DNA from: an uncultured Aquabacterium sp.
Lineage (GTDB): Bacteria; Pseudomonadota; Gammaproteobacteria; Burkholderiales; Burkholderiaceae_C
Length of the DNA: 64,000 bases
Assembly: GCF_913773725.1 (NCBI RefSeq)
Contig: NZ_CAJYGK010000053.1
Span: forward strand, 124,001 to 188,000
Direction: 5' to 3'
Each line of letters starts with the position of its first letter. The first letter of the stretch is position 1. This document shows, piece by piece, positions 33,689-44,209 of the stretch. The notes beneath the pieces are model-generated. The model saw only the letters and a list, made by a program, of their open reading frames with translations. It had not been told where the DNA came from and ran no database searches. The position numbers and the translations under genes are program-made.

Positions 33689-35839
33689 ATGCCCTTGTCA
33701 GAAAAACAGAGACACGTCGGGGACGTCTTGCTGGCCGCCGATGGGGCGGCCCCGGGTGCGCGCGTGGCTGTGGTGGTCGAGACGCCGCAGCACAGCGGCC
33801 TGACCAGCCCGCTGGACTACCTCGCACCGCAGGCCTTGCCGCCCGGCACGCTGGTGCGCGTGCCGCTGGGCCGCCGGGTGGTGCTCGGGGTGGTGTGGGA
33901 TGAGATCGCCGTGCCGGATGGCAGCGTGTCCGCCTTGCGAGACGACCAGCTCAAGCCCATCACCGAGGTGCTCGACGGTCTGCCCCCCTTGCCTGCGGCA
34001 TGGCGACAGGTGGTGTCGTTTGCAGCCGGCTACTACCAGCGCGCGCTGGGCGAAATGGCCCTGATGGTGCTGCCTCCTGAACTGCGCCAGCTGGATGCCA
34101 CCCAGTGGGCCCGTCGCGAGAAGCGCCTGCACAAGGCCGTGGCGGCCCACGACCCGAACGCCGCCGGGGCCGCGCGCCCCGACCTGACACCCCAGCAGGA
34201 CGCGGCGCTGGCCGCCCTGAGCGAGGCCGGGCAGCTCAAGCCCTTCCTGCTGTGGGGCAGCACCGGCAGCGGCAAGACCGAGGTCTACCTGCGCCAGGCC
34301 GAGCGGGCGCTCGATGCCGGGCAGCAGGTGCTGATGATGGTCCCCGAGATCAACCTCACGCCGCAGCTGGAAGCCCGCGTGGCGGCCCGGTTCGCCGACC
34401 GGCGCATCGTGTCGCTGCACAGCGGCCTGACGCCGGCGCAGCGCCTGCGCAACTGGTTGATGGCGCACTACGGCCACGCGGATCTGGTGCTGGGCACCCG
34501 GCTCGCTGTGTTCACACCGCTGCCCCGCCTGGGCCTGATCGTGGTCGATGAGGAGCACGACCCCAGCTACAAGCAGCAGGACGGCGCCCGCTATTCGGCC
34601 CGGGATCTGGCGGTGTACCGCGGGCACCTGCAGAAGGTGCCGGTGATCCTGGGCTCGGCCACGCCCAGCCTGGAGAGCTGGTTCAACGCGCTGCCTGCCG
34701 ATGAGGGGGGCACCGGTCGCTACCGGCGCCTGGCCATGCCGGCGCGGGTGGGCGACGGCAACATGCCCGTGGTGCGGGTGCTGGACCTGTCTCGCGCACC
34801 CAAGCCGCCTCGCGGCGAAAGCGCGCCGCCGCTGGCGGCCGAGTTGCTGGCCGCCATCACCGAGCGCGTCGAACGCGGCGAGCAGAGCCTCGTGCTGCTG
34901 AACCGCCGGGGCTACGCGCCGGTGCTGCATTGCTGCGACTGCGGCTGGAAGAGCGGCTGCCCGCACTGCAGCGCCTGGCGGGTGTTCCACAAGGTCGACC
35001 GCACGCTGCGCTGCCACCATTGCGGCTTCACCGAGCGGGTGCCGCGGGCCTGCCCGGATTGCGGCAACCAGGACATCGCGCCCGTGGGCCGTGGCACCGA
35101 ACGGCTGGAAGAGCAGCTGGCCGAGGCCCTGCCCGGTGCCCGCCTGGGCCGCATCGACGCCGACGTGACCAGGCACAAGGGCGCGCTGGAGGCGCAGCTG
35201 GCCAGCGTGCACGCGGGCGAGGTCGACGTGCTGGTGGGCACGCAGATGGTGGCCAAGGGGCACGATTTCCGGCGCATCACGCTGGTGGCGGCGGTCAATC
35301 CCGATTCGGCGCTGTTCGCGAGCGATTTCCGCGCGGCCGAGCGCCAGTTCGCGCTGCTGCTGCAGGCCGCCGGGCGGGCCGGGCGGGACGCCGATGTGGC
35401 GGGGCGCAGCGAGATGTGGGTGCAGACCTGGCACCCCCTGCACCCGCTCTATCAGGCGCTGCGGCGCTACGACTACGCCGACTTTGCGCGCCAGCAGCTC
35501 AAGGAGCGCGAGATGGCGGGCCTGCCGCCCTACGCCAGCCTCGCCATGCTGCGGGCCGAAGCCCGCACGCAGGAGGCGGCACAGGCCTTTCTGCTGGAGG
35601 CCGCGCGCGCCGTGCAGACCGACGCGGACGAGGCCGTGCGCCTGTATCCGCCGGTGCCCACCCCGGTGCAGCGGGTGGCCAACGTCGAGCGCGCGCAGAT
35701 GATGATCGAATCACCCCAGCGGCTGGCGCTGCAGCGCTTTCTGGTCGCGGCGCAGCCGGTGTGGCTGGCCCAGGCGCAGCAACACCGCCGCAGCGGTCTG
35801 ATCCGCTGGGCGGTGGACGTGGACCCGCTGTCGATCTGA
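33689..35839 (+). CDS. priA: Primosomal replication-restart helicase PriA
   Basis: A 716-residue 3'-5' DNA helicase that reloads the replisome at stalled forks. The N-terminal DNA-binding domain has HSGLTSPLDYLAPQALPPGTLVRVPLGRR. Helicase motif I is GSTGSGKTEVYL (about 190), motif II VVDEEHDPSYKQQDGARYSARD, motif III LGSATPSLESW. The inserted zinc-binding region has CCDCGWKSGCPHC...CHHCGF...CPDCGN (eight Cys, two Zn). Motifs V-VI include GTQMVAKGHDF and QAAGRAGR. No good Shine-Dalgarno precedes ATG 33689, so a somewhat later start is possible. DnaA boxes just upstream may link its expression to replication. Confidence 0.96.
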   Translation: MPLSEKQRHVGDVLLAADGAAPGARVAVVVETPQHSGLTSPLDYLAPQALPPGTLVRVPLGRRVVLGVVWDEIAVPDGSVSALRDDQLKPITEVLDGLPPLPAAWRQVVSFAAGYYQRALGEMALMVLPPELRQLDATQWARREKRLHKAVAAHDPNAAGAARPDLTPQQDAALAALSEAGQLKPFLLWGSTGSGKTEVYLRQAERALDAGQQVLMMVPEINLTPQLEARVAARFADRRIVSLHSGLTPAQRLRNWLMAHYGHADLVLGTRLAVFTPLPRLGLIVVDEEHDPSYKQQDGARYSARDLAVYRGHLQKVPVILGSATPSLESWFNALPADEGGTGRYRRLAMPARVGDGNMPVVRVLDLSRAPKPPRGESAPPLAAELLAAITERVERGEQSLVLLNRRGYAPVLHCCDCGWKSGCPHCSAWRVFHKVDRTLRCHHCGFTERVPRACPDCGNQDIAPVGRGTERLEEQLAEALPGARLGRIDADVTRHKGALEAQLASVHAGEVDVLVGTQMVAKGHDFRRITLVAAVNPDSALFASDFRAAERQFALLLQAAGRAGRDADVAGRSEMWVQTWHPLHPLYQALRRYDYADFARQQLKEREMAGLPPYASLAMLRAEARTQEAAQAFLLEAARAVQTDADEAVRLYPPVPTPVQRVANVERAQMMIESPQRLALQRFLVAAQPVWLAQAQQHRRSGLIRWAVDVDPLSI

Positions 35840-35848
35840 GCGAAGGCC

Positions 35849-36676
35849 TCAGCTGATCAGGCAGTCAAGGCCCTCGGCCAGTTCTGCCAGCGGCGGCATC
35901 TCGGTCAGCATCAGGTCGGCCTTCAGGCCCATGCGCTCCAGCACCGCGGTCGGCACCGTGGCGGCCAGTTCTTCGGGGCTCAGCTCGTTGTGCTCCGAGC
36001 GGGCACGCCAGGCCGACACGTGCACCAGCGCGGCCACCGGGTCGAACGGGGCATGCGCCAGCGGCTCCGGGAAGTGCTGGATCGCATCGGCGAACGCCGT
36101 CGGGAAGCGCCACAGCCGCGCCAACTCGGCGCCCACGTCGGCGTAGGTGTAGCCGAACGAGGTGCGCTCCATGTCCATGCGGCGCGGGTCCATCGGCGAG
36201 GCGATCTTGTCCAGCTGCAGCATCTGTTCCGGCATGCCGGCATGCATCACCAGCTCACCGATGCTGTGCATCAGGCACACCGTGAAGGCCTGGTCGCTGT
36301 TGACATTCGCCTTGCGCGCCAGCCAGCCACCGACGGCGGCCGTGTGCAGGCTGTAGCGCCAGAATCGCTTGAGGTCCATGCCGGGCATCGACTTGTAGCC
36401 CCCCGTCAGGCCCGAACTGATCACCAGCGTGCGCACCGTGACGAAGCCCAGCATGGCCAGCGCCTCGTTGACCGTGCCGATGCTGCGCGACACGTGGTAG
36501 TAGGCCGAGTTGGCCAGGCGCAGCAGCCGTGCCGACAGCACCGGGTCGGCGGCCAGCTTGCGCGCGATCTCGTCGATCGAGATGTCGTCGCTGTTGAAGC
36601 TGTCGATCAACTCGTGAACGATCTTGGGGACGGCCGGCAGGGCCTGGGGCTGTTTGAAAAGGGCTTCGAGCTGCAT
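35849..36676 (-). CDS. HDOD-domain signalling protein
   Basis: A 275-residue HDOD protein, a catalytically inactive relative of HD phosphohydrolases found in signalling and stress regulation. The motif series is typical: LPAVPKIVHELIDSFNSDDISIDEIARKLAADPVLSARLLRLANS, then LMHSIGELVMHAGMPEQ, where the HD pair is replaced by HS. GYTYADVGAELARLWRFP and FDPVAALVHVSAW complete it. ATG 36676 has GGAGG about 8 nt upstream, discarding 43 upstream in-frame codons. It is convergent with priA with a 9-nt gap. The role is unknown; relatives influence motility, biofilm or chromosome-related signalling. Confidence 0.9.
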   Translation of the reverse strand: MQLEALFKQPQALPAVPKIVHELIDSFNSDDISIDEIARKLAADPVLSARLLRLANSAYYHVSRSIGTVNEALAMLGFVTVRTLVISSGLTGGYKSMPGMDLKRFWRYSLHTAAVGGWLARKANVNSDQAFTVCLMHSIGELVMHAGMPEQMLQLDKIASPMDPRRMDMERTSFGYTYADVGAELARLWRFPTAFADAIQHFPEPLAHAPFDPVAALVHVSAWRARSEHNELSPEELAATVPTAVLERMGLKADLMLTEMPPLAELAEGLDCLIS

Positions 36677-36864
36677 GTGTGCGAGCCTCCATCTCGAAAG
36701 ACACATAGGGCACCGCCGACCGACTTCCCGGCAGGGGCGCCCGGTCTGTGGCAGATTGACCAGATATCGACCACCAGCGGCCGGGTCTTGAGCTTCGCGC
36801 GTCACAGTTTTTCGGAAGACGCAAGAAAGCCCCTTGCGGTGGTCCAGTTCTCGAGGAACGCGTC

Positions 36865-37561
36865 ATGACCTTGTCGAGCCTTCTGAAGCCCGTCCTCCCC
36901 GTCTGGATCGGGGCGCTGACCGCCACGTTCATGGCGCTGGGCGCCACCGGCGGCGTGCGCGCCGAAGCCCTGCCCCAGCGCAATCTGCTGATCGAGTGGC
37001 GGGTGGCCGGCCAGGTGGCGGACAACCGGGCCGGTGCCGGGGTGAGCATCACGACCACCAGCCCGGGGCCGCAGGGTGGCTACACCGTGTCCACCACCCG
37101 GCGCTCGGAGACGACGGTGACCATCGGGGGCGGCAGCGTGCAGACCCGCACGCGGGAGCAAGGGCAGCAGCAGATGCTGGTGCTCAATGGCGGGCAGGCG
37201 CGCCTGTTCGTCGGCGAAAGCCGGCCCTACACCGTGTGGCAGTGGGACTGGGGCAGCGGCGGCGCCGGTGTTCCTGGACCTGGGCCAAGGGCTCAGCGTG
37301 CAGCCCAGCTGGCCGGGCGGCCGTGCGCCGGTGCGCGTGGCCTTCCAGGCGAGTTCGGCCCGCGCAGGGCAGGCCTACGAGCCGGATGGCGTCAGCCGGC
37401 GCACCGAGGTGGCCTCGACCCTGCTCGTGCCCCTGGGCGAATGGACGGTGGTGGCGCGAAGCGGCCAGCGCACCGAAGCCCAGCAGGCTGGTACGCTGTC
37501 GACCCGCTCCGTCGATCGCGACGACAGCGGCGTGCTGGAAATCCGCATCAGCCTGCCCTGA
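36865..37561 (+). pseudogene. Frameshifted gene for an exported beta-rich protein of unknown function
   Basis: The first frame gives a signal peptide (SLLKPVLPVWIGALTATFMALGATGGVRAEA). About 105 residues of beta-rich sequence follow, ending LNGGQARLFVGESRPYTVWQWDWGSGG. Coding character then moves to the next frame near 37265: APVFLDLGQGLSVQPSWPGGRAPV...STLLVPLGEWTVVARSGQR...DSGVLEIRISLP, with a stop at 37559-37561. One surplus base in the GGCGGCGCCGGTG tract joins the halves into a ~231-residue protein (secreted, function unknown). It may be a true inactivation, a phase-variable tract or a sequencing error. Confidence 0.7.
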
Positions 37562-37628
37562 CCGCGGCCGACGACCGTCCATCCTGTGCCACCGCACAGG
37601 ATGCCCCTTGCCCACCTCCTGCGTTTCG

Positions 37629-38573
<945 letters not shown>

Positions 38574-38630
38574 GGGGCCGGGGGCTCGGTTCTGCGGGTT
38601 TTCCTGTGGGCCGGGCGGCCTCGTGGTGGC

Positions 38631-39875
38631 ATGGGCCTTGCGAACGCCCCTGGCACCATGAGCACCCCTCCTCACCCCCTCTCGGGGCCCGCCGCTGCCG
38701 GGGCCGACGCCTCCCGGGCCGCCGCCGTCTGGCGCGACCGGCTGGGCCTGCTGCTGGAATCGACCGGCGAGGGCGTCTATGGCATCGACATGGATGGCCT
38801 GTGCACCTTCATCAACCGCGCAGGCGCCCGCATGCTGGGCTACGAGCCGCACGAGGTGCTGGGCCGCAACATGCACGACCTGGCGCACCACACCCATGCC
38901 GACGGTCGCGGCTACCCGGTCGATGACTGCCCGATCTACAACGCCTTCCGGGCCGGCGTGCCGTGCCGCATCGACACCGAGGTGCTGTGGCGGCGTGACG
39001 GCCGCGCATTCCCGGCCGAGTACTCGTCCTATCCCATCCTGGATGGCGGGCAGGTGCTGGGCGCGGTGGTCACCTTTGTCGACATCACCGAGCGCAAGCA
39101 GCAGCAGGACCTGATCCGCCAGGCGCGTGACGAACTGGAGCACCGCGTGGCCGAGCGCACCCAGGCCCTGAGCCAGGCCCTGGGCCAGCTGCGGGACCTG
39201 CAGGCCCACATCGAGCACGTGCGCGAGCAGGAGCGCATCCGCATCGCCCGCGAGATCCACGACGAACTCGGCAGCCTGCTGGTGGGGCTGAAGATGGACG
39301 TGAGTTGGATGGAAAAGCGCGTGCTGGACCAGCCCACCCTGCGCTGCAAGTGCCAGGACATGCGCGGGCTCATCGACCGCGCCGTGGACAACGTCGGCCG
39401 CATCATCACCGACCTGCGCCCCTCCATCCTGGATCACCAGGGCCTGTGGGCGACGCTGGAGTGGCAGCTGCAGGACTTCATCGACAACAGCGAGCTCACG
39501 TGCGACTGGGCCATCGACATCGCCCCCGGCCTGAGAGACCCGGGCGGCCCGCTGGCCACGGCCGTGTTCCGCATCTTCCAGGAGCTGCTCAGCAACGTGG
39601 CACGGCATGCGCGCGCCACGCGGGTGGAGGTGCGCATCAGCGCCACCGCCAGCGACCTGACGCTGCGGGTGAAGGACAACGGCCGCGGCGCCCCGCCCAG
39701 CGCCTTCGAGCGGCCCGATGCCTGGGGCGTGATGGGCATGCGCGAGCGCGCGGGCCACTTCGGAGGCTGGCTGCACATCGACAGCCAGCCAGGCCAGGGC
39801 ACGCAGGTGATCCTCAGCATGCCGCTGTACCAGGCCGGCGCCCACAGCCGCCTGCCTCAGGAGCGCGCCGCATGA
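38631..39875 (+). CDS. PAS-containing NarX-type sensor histidine kinase
   Basis: A 414-residue cytoplasmic histidine kinase without membrane segments. A PAS domain (about 40-160: LLLESTGEGVYGIDMDGLCTFINRAGARMLGYEPHEVLGRNM, then VLGAVVTFVDITERKQQQ) precedes a coiled coil. The HisKA_3 site is RIRIAREIHDELGSLLVGLK (phospho-His about 217). The HATPase has FRIFQELLSNVARHARATRVEV, DNGRG and GVMGMRERA. ATG 38658 is an alternative start. It overlaps the response-regulator gene as ATGA, so the two form one operon. A PAS ligand such as haem or flavin is possible but not shown. Confidence 0.93.
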   Translation: MGLANAPGTMSTPPHPLSGPAAAGADASRAAAVWRDRLGLLLESTGEGVYGIDMDGLCTFINRAGARMLGYEPHEVLGRNMHDLAHHTHADGRGYPVDDCPIYNAFRAGVPCRIDTEVLWRRDGRAFPAEYSSYPILDGGQVLGAVVTFVDITERKQQQDLIRQARDELEHRVAERTQALSQALGQLRDLQAHIEHVREQERIRIAREIHDELGSLLVGLKMDVSWMEKRVLDQPTLRCKCQDMRGLIDRAVDNVGRIITDLRPSILDHQGLWATLEWQLQDFIDNSELTCDWAIDIAPGLRDPGGPLATAVFRIFQELLSNVARHARATRVEVRISATASDLTLRVKDNGRGAPPSAFERPDAWGVMGMRERAGHFGGWLHIDSQPGQGTQVILSMPLYQAGAHSRLPQERAA

Positions 39876-40525
39876 TCCGCGTGCTGCTGGTCGACGACCA
39901 CCTCGTGGTGCGCCGCGGGCTGCGCCAGCTGCTCGCCGATGTGGCCGACATCGACGTGGTGGGCGAAGCGATGGATGCCGGCGATGCGGTGCAGCAGGTG
40001 CGCGCGCGGCTGGCCGAGGGCGGGGGCGGCCTGGACGTGGTGCTCCTGGACATCGCGCTGCCCGGCCGCGACGGGCTGGACGTGCTGCGCCAGCTCAAGG
40101 CCGAACACCCCAGGCTTGCCGTGCTGATGCTCAGCACCTACCCCGACAAGCAGTTTGCCGTGCGCTGCCTGCGTGCCGGCGCGGCCGGCTATCTGAACAA
40201 GACAGCCGACCCCGACGAACTGACCGCGGCCCTGCGCAAGGCGGCGGCGGGCGGTGTGTACCTGACGGCGGCGGCGGCCGAAGCCATGGCGGTGTCGCTG
40301 CACGAACTGCGCGAGCGCCCCGGCCACGAGGCCCTGTCACAGCGCGAGCACCAGGTCTTTCGGCTGCTGGCCGAGGGGCAGTCGGTCAGCCAGATCGCAC
40401 AGGTCCTGAGCCTGTCGCCCAACACCGTCTCGACCTACCGGGCGCGCATCCTGGAAAAGACCGGCACGCGCAACGACGTCGAGCTGGCGCTGTATGCCGT
40501 GCGCCAGCGCCTCGTCGCGGTCTGA
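39872..40525 (+). CDS. NarL/FixJ-family response regulator
   Basis: A 217-residue regulator with an N-terminal receiver (VLLVDDHLVVRRGLRQLL, phospho-Asp in VVLLDIALPGRDG about residue 60, Lys in LNKTADPDEL). A C-terminal LuxR-type HTH follows (ALSQREHQVFRLLAEGQSVSQIAQVLSLSPNTVSTYRARILEK). It is the partner of the kinase it overlaps by 4 nt. Target promoters are unknown; the chemoreceptor gene 146 nt downstream is one candidate. Confidence 0.95.
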   Translation: MIRVLLVDDHLVVRRGLRQLLADVADIDVVGEAMDAGDAVQQVRARLAEGGGGLDVVLLDIALPGRDGLDVLRQLKAEHPRLAVLMLSTYPDKQFAVRCLRAGAAGYLNKTADPDELTAALRKAAAGGVYLTAAAAEAMAVSLHELRERPGHEALSQREHQVFRLLAEGQSVSQIAQVLSLSPNTVSTYRARILEKTGTRNDVELALYAVRQRLVAV

Positions 40526-40671
40526 ACCCAGGCGCCGTGGCATTGTTCACGGGAGCTGCCCAGGATAACGAGATGGGTTAATTACATTTCGATACGCGTT
40601 ATGGGAGTATCTCGGCGCCGAATGACCGGAAAACCTCAGCCGGTTCTGACCTCCCCCTTCGAGAGCCTCCC

Positions 40672-42246
40672 ATGCGTCACAACCTGCCTGTCACCCAGCG
40701 CGAACACGACTACCCGGCCGACGCCACCCTGCTGTCCACGACCGATGCCGACAGCCGGGTGACGTACGCCAATGCCGCCTTCCTGGCCGTCAGCGGGTTC
40801 GAGCGCGAGGAACTGCTGGGTCAGCCTCACAACGTCGTGCGCCACCCGGACATGCCGGTGGAGGCCTTCGCCGACATGTGGGCCACGCTGAAGAAAGGGC
40901 GTTCCTGGACGGCGCTGGTCAAGAACCGCCGCAAGGACGGCGACCACTACTGGGTGCGGGCCAACGTGACGCCGATGATGCGCAATGGCCGGGTGGTGGG
41001 CTACATGTCGGTCCGCACCAAGCCCGGGCGCGATGAGGTGGCGGCCACCGAGGCGCTGTACCGGCGCTTCCGCGAGCAGAAGCAGGGGGCGCTGGGCTTT
41101 CATCAGGGGCTGGTGGTGCGCACGGGCCTGTGGCGCTGGGCTTCCTGCCTGCAGACGCTGCGCGTGCGCGCCCGCTTGCTGGCGCCGGTGCTCGTGTCGG
41201 GGGTGCTGGCGCTGACGGCGGCCGCCTTGCTGGGACTGCAGGGGCCGGCGCTGGCCGCCATGGCCGGGGTGCTGCTGGCGCTGGGCGGCGCCTCCGCATG
41301 GTGGCTGGAGCGCCAGATTGCGGCGCCGCTTGGCCTGCTGGAGCGGCAGGCGCTCAGCGTGGCGGCGGGCCAGCCGGGACAGAACGTCAACCTCGACCGC
41401 GTCGACGAGATTGGCACCATCCTGCGTTCCGTCAACCAGGCGGGTTTGAACCTGCGCTCGCTGGTCGACGACGTGGCGGAGCAGGTGCAGGGGGTCGGGG
41501 GCACCAGCGGGCAGATCAGCGAGGGCAACGATGCCCTCAGCGCCCGTACCGAGCAGACCTCCGTCAACCTCGAGGAAACCGCCGCCTCGATGGAGCAGAT
41601 CACCGCCAATGTGCGCGCCAATGCCGACACCGCCCGTCAGGCCGCCGAGCTGGCCGGGCTGGCGAGCGTGGCTGCGGGCCAGGGTGGCAAGGTGGTCGGC
41701 GAGGTGGTGAACACCATGAGCACCATCTCGTCGTCCAGCCGACAGATTGCCGACATCATCGGCGTCATCGACGGCATTGCCTTCCAGACCAACATCCTCG
41801 CGCTGAATGCCGCCGTCGAAGCGGCCCGCGCGGGCGACCAGGGCCGCGGCTTTGCCGTCGTGGCCAGCGAGGTGCGCAGCCTGGCCAAGCGCAGTGCCGA
41901 TGCCGCCCGCGAGATCAAGAGCCTCATCCACGACAGCGTGCAGAAGGTGCAGGACGGCGCCACCCTGGTGGACACGGCCGGTCGCACCATGGAGTCCATC
42001 GTGGCCCAGGTGCGCGAGGTGACTGCGCTCATCCACGACATCAGCGAAGCCACCTCCGAGCAGTCGGCCGGCGTGGCCCAGGTCTGCGAAGCGGTCTCGC
42101 AGCTCGAGCAGATGACCCAGCAGAACGCCGCACTGGTGGAGCGGGCTGCCGACAGTGCCGCTGATCTGCAGGACCGCGCTGGGCGGCTGGGCGACGCCAT
42201 CGGCGTGTTCGCCCGAGCCGGGTGCACGGCCGTGGCCCGCCGCTGA
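40672..42246 (+). CDS. aer: Aer-like PAS-containing methyl-accepting chemotaxis protein
   Basis: A 524-residue chemoreceptor organised like Aer. An N-terminal PAS domain ([41 protein letters not shown], then [14 protein letters not shown]) likely binds FAD and senses redox state. One paired membrane anchor follows at about 165-215, without a periplasmic loop. A HAMP-like linker precedes the signalling domain. The kinase-contact hairpin [33 protein letters not shown] is intact. The upstream 146 bp include an AT-rich stretch (40564-40600); a sigma-28 promoter there is not convincing. It works with the flagellar system implied by flhDC. Confidence 0.92.
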   Translation: MRHNLPVTQREHDYPADATLLSTTDADSRVTYANAAFLAVSGFEREELLGQPHNVVRHPDMPVEAFADMWATLKKGRSWTALVKNRRKDGDHYWVRANVTPMMRNGRVVGYMSVRTKPGRDEVAATEALYRRFREQKQGALGFHQGLVVRTGLWRWASCLQTLRVRARLLAPVLVSGVLALTAAALLGLQGPALAAMAGVLLALGGASAWWLERQIAAPLGLLERQALSVAAGQPGQNVNLDRVDEIGTILRSVNQAGLNLRSLVDDVAEQVQGVGGTSGQISEGNDALSARTEQTSVNLEETAASMEQITANVRANADTARQAAELAGLASVAAGQGGKVVGEVVNTMSTISSSSRQIADIIGVIDGIAFQTNILALNAAVEAARAGDQGRGFAVVASEVRSLAKRSADAAREIKSLIHDSVQKVQDGATLVDTAGRTMESIVAQVREVTALIHDISEATSEQSAGVAQVCEAVSQLEQMTQQNAALVERAADSAADLQDRAGRLGDAIGVFARAGCTAVARR

Positions 42247-42384
42247 TACCCCCTCGGCGGGCGTGCGAAGAAGCGGCGGCCGGGAGGCGCTCCTCCTCGG
42301 ACCCCCGACGCGGCACTGAGGCTATGCTCGGAACGTGGAGGCCAGCCCTCCGAAACCCGTTCGCATGCCGAGGAGACCCCGCTC

Positions 42385-44118
42385 TTGTCCGAATCCCACA
42401 CCCTGCCGTTTCTGCGCGAAGCGCTGGTGTTTCTCACCCTGTCCGGCATCCTGATCCCGCTGCTGCAACGCCTGCGGATCAACCAGATCGTGGGCTTCCT
42501 GGCGGTCGGGGTGCTGCTTGGGGCCCATGGCCTCGCGCTGTGGATCGACACCTTTCCCTGGCTGGCCCACATCACTTTCCATGAGACGGAGGGGGTGGAA
42601 CAGCTGGCCGAACTGGGGGTGATCTTCCTGATGTTCATGATCGGCCTGGAGCTGTCGGCCGAACGCCTGTGGGCGCTGCGCAAATGGGTGTTCGGTGCCG
42701 GCACCGCGCAGGTGCTGCTGAGTGCGGCCTGCATCGGGCTGCTCGCGTGGGCCTTCGGCAACCGCTGGCCGAACGCGCTCGTGCTGGGCCTGGTGCTGGC
42801 GCTGTCGTCCACCGCGGTGGTGGTGCAGCTGCTCACGCAGCGACAGGCACTCGGCACCCCGCTGGGTCAGGCCACGTTCTCGGTGCTGATGCTGCAGGAC
42901 CTGGCCGTCGTGCCGGTGCTCATCCTCATCGACCTGCTGGGCCCGCGCGGCGCGGGCGACGACGTGGGCACGGCCGTGGGACTGACGGTGCTGAAGTCGG
43001 TGCTGGTGGTCGGCCTGATTGGGGTGTTCGGCCGCCGGCTGATCCAGCCCTTGTTCCGCGCATTCGCCCAGCAGCGCCAGCCCGAGGTCTTCATGGCGCT
43101 CACGCTGCTGATCAGCATGAGCATGGCGGGTCTCACCGCTGCGGCGGGCCTGTCGATGGCCCTGGGCGCCTTCCTGGCCGGCCTGCTGCTGGCCGAAACC
43201 GAGTTCCGACACGAGGTCGAAGTGACCATCGAGCCCTTCAAGGGTCTGCTGATGGGCCTGTTCTTCATGTCGGTCGGCATGGGCATCGATGTGCGCGCCA
43301 TCCTGCGTGATCCCGTGTGGCTGCCGCTGTCGGTGGTCGGTCTGATCTTTTTGAAGGCGGCCATCGTCACCGGGCTGTTCCGTCTGGGCGGACTGTCGTG
43401 GGGCCGCTCGATCGAAGGCGGCTTTCTGCTGGGCCAGGGCGGCGAGTTCGCCTTCATCGTCGTGGGCGTGGCCGCCACGTCCGGCCTGATGGACCGCCAG
43501 ACCGTGCAGTTCATCCTGCTGGTGGTGGGCCTGAGCCTGTTCGTGACCCCGATGCTGGCGCGCTGGGGCGCCATGGCCGGTGAGGCGCTGGACGCCCGTC
43601 TGCGTGGCCCGCGCGACACCACCGTTGTCGACGAGGCCCAGGTGTCGCACGGCCATGTCGTCATCGCGGGCTTCGGCCGGGTGGGCCGCCTGGCCGGGGA
43701 TGTGCTGAGCCGCCAGGGGGTGCCCTGGATTGCGGTCGAGCACGACGCGGCCCGCGTGGCGCAATGGCGCGGCGAGGGGCGGCCGGTGTACTACGGCAAC
43801 GCGGCCCGCCCCGAAATGCTGCAGAAGCTGCATGTCGACCGGGCCGCCGTCGTCATGGTCACGATGGACCAGCCAGCCGCCGCACTGCATGCGGTGCAGG
43901 CCTTGCGCAGTGCCTGCCCGCACGTGCCGGTGGTGGCCCGCAGCCGCGATGAAGACCACGCGCGCGAGCTGCTCGAGGCGGGCGCCACCGTCGTCGTGCC
44001 CGAGGCCGTGGAAGCCGGTCTGCAGCTGACGGCATCGGCGTTGCAGGCGCTGGGTGTACCCGAAGCGGCCGTGACCCACACGATTGACCTGGAGCGCGGC
44101 GCCCGCAAGGCCATGTAG
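42385..44118 (+). CDS. Kef-type monovalent cation:proton antiporter (CPA2) with RCK domain
   Basis: A 577-residue potassium/proton antiporter-like protein. About twelve membrane helices run from residue 10 to 400 (GLELSAERLWALRKW, LALSSTAVVVQLL, GAFLAGLLLAETEFRHEVE, GLFFMSVGMGIDV, FLLGQGGEFAFIVVGVA). An RCK/TrkA-N domain follows with HVVIAGFGRVGRLAGDVL (Rossmann NAD site) and VYYGNAARPEMLQKL. The start is TTG at 42385 with GAGGAG about 12 nt upstream; no ATG is better placed. KefB/KefC-like gating by glutathione adducts is possible but the ancillary kefG/F gene is not adjacent. Confidence 0.93.
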   Translation: MSESHTLPFLREALVFLTLSGILIPLLQRLRINQIVGFLAVGVLLGAHGLALWIDTFPWLAHITFHETEGVEQLAELGVIFLMFMIGLELSAERLWALRKWVFGAGTAQVLLSAACIGLLAWAFGNRWPNALVLGLVLALSSTAVVVQLLTQRQALGTPLGQATFSVLMLQDLAVVPVLILIDLLGPRGAGDDVGTAVGLTVLKSVLVVGLIGVFGRRLIQPLFRAFAQQRQPEVFMALTLLISMSMAGLTAAAGLSMALGAFLAGLLLAETEFRHEVEVTIEPFKGLLMGLFFMSVGMGIDVRAILRDPVWLPLSVVGLIFLKAAIVTGLFRLGGLSWGRSIEGGFLLGQGGEFAFIVVGVAATSGLMDRQTVQFILLVVGLSLFVTPMLARWGAMAGEALDARLRGPRDTTVVDEAQVSHGHVVIAGFGRVGRLAGDVLSRQGVPWIAVEHDAARVAQWRGEGRPVYYGNAARPEMLQKLHVDRAAVVMVTMDQPAAALHAVQALRSACPHVPVVARSRDEDHARELLEAGATVVVPEAVEAGLQLTASALQALGVPEAAVTHTIDLERGARKAM

Positions 44119-44161
44119 GGCCAGCCCTACAGGGAAATCACGGGCGCCGTGATGGCGCCCG
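44116..44161 (+). other. Two hairpins after the antiporter gene
   Basis: TAGGG/CCCTA (44116-44129, covering the stop codon) and a perfect 8-bp stem CGGGCGCC/GGCGCCCG (44141-44161, loop GTGAT). No T-run follows, so it is a weak or Rho-assisted terminator candidate lying just ahead of the cyanate operon. Confidence 0.45.
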
Positions 44162-44209
44162 ACCGGCCCGCTTTCTACAGTGGCACATCGCTGACCGCAA
44201 GGAGCCCCG

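Noticed and set aside
33544-33903. Short ORF running from the DnaA-box region into priA
   Set aside because: It contains the DnaA boxes in its frame, then overlaps priA out of frame; composition is shadow-like.
40564-40620. Sigma-28 flagellar promoter ahead of the Aer-like gene
   Set aside because: GCCGAATG resembles the -10 but no TAAAGTTT-like -35 lies 11 nt upstream.
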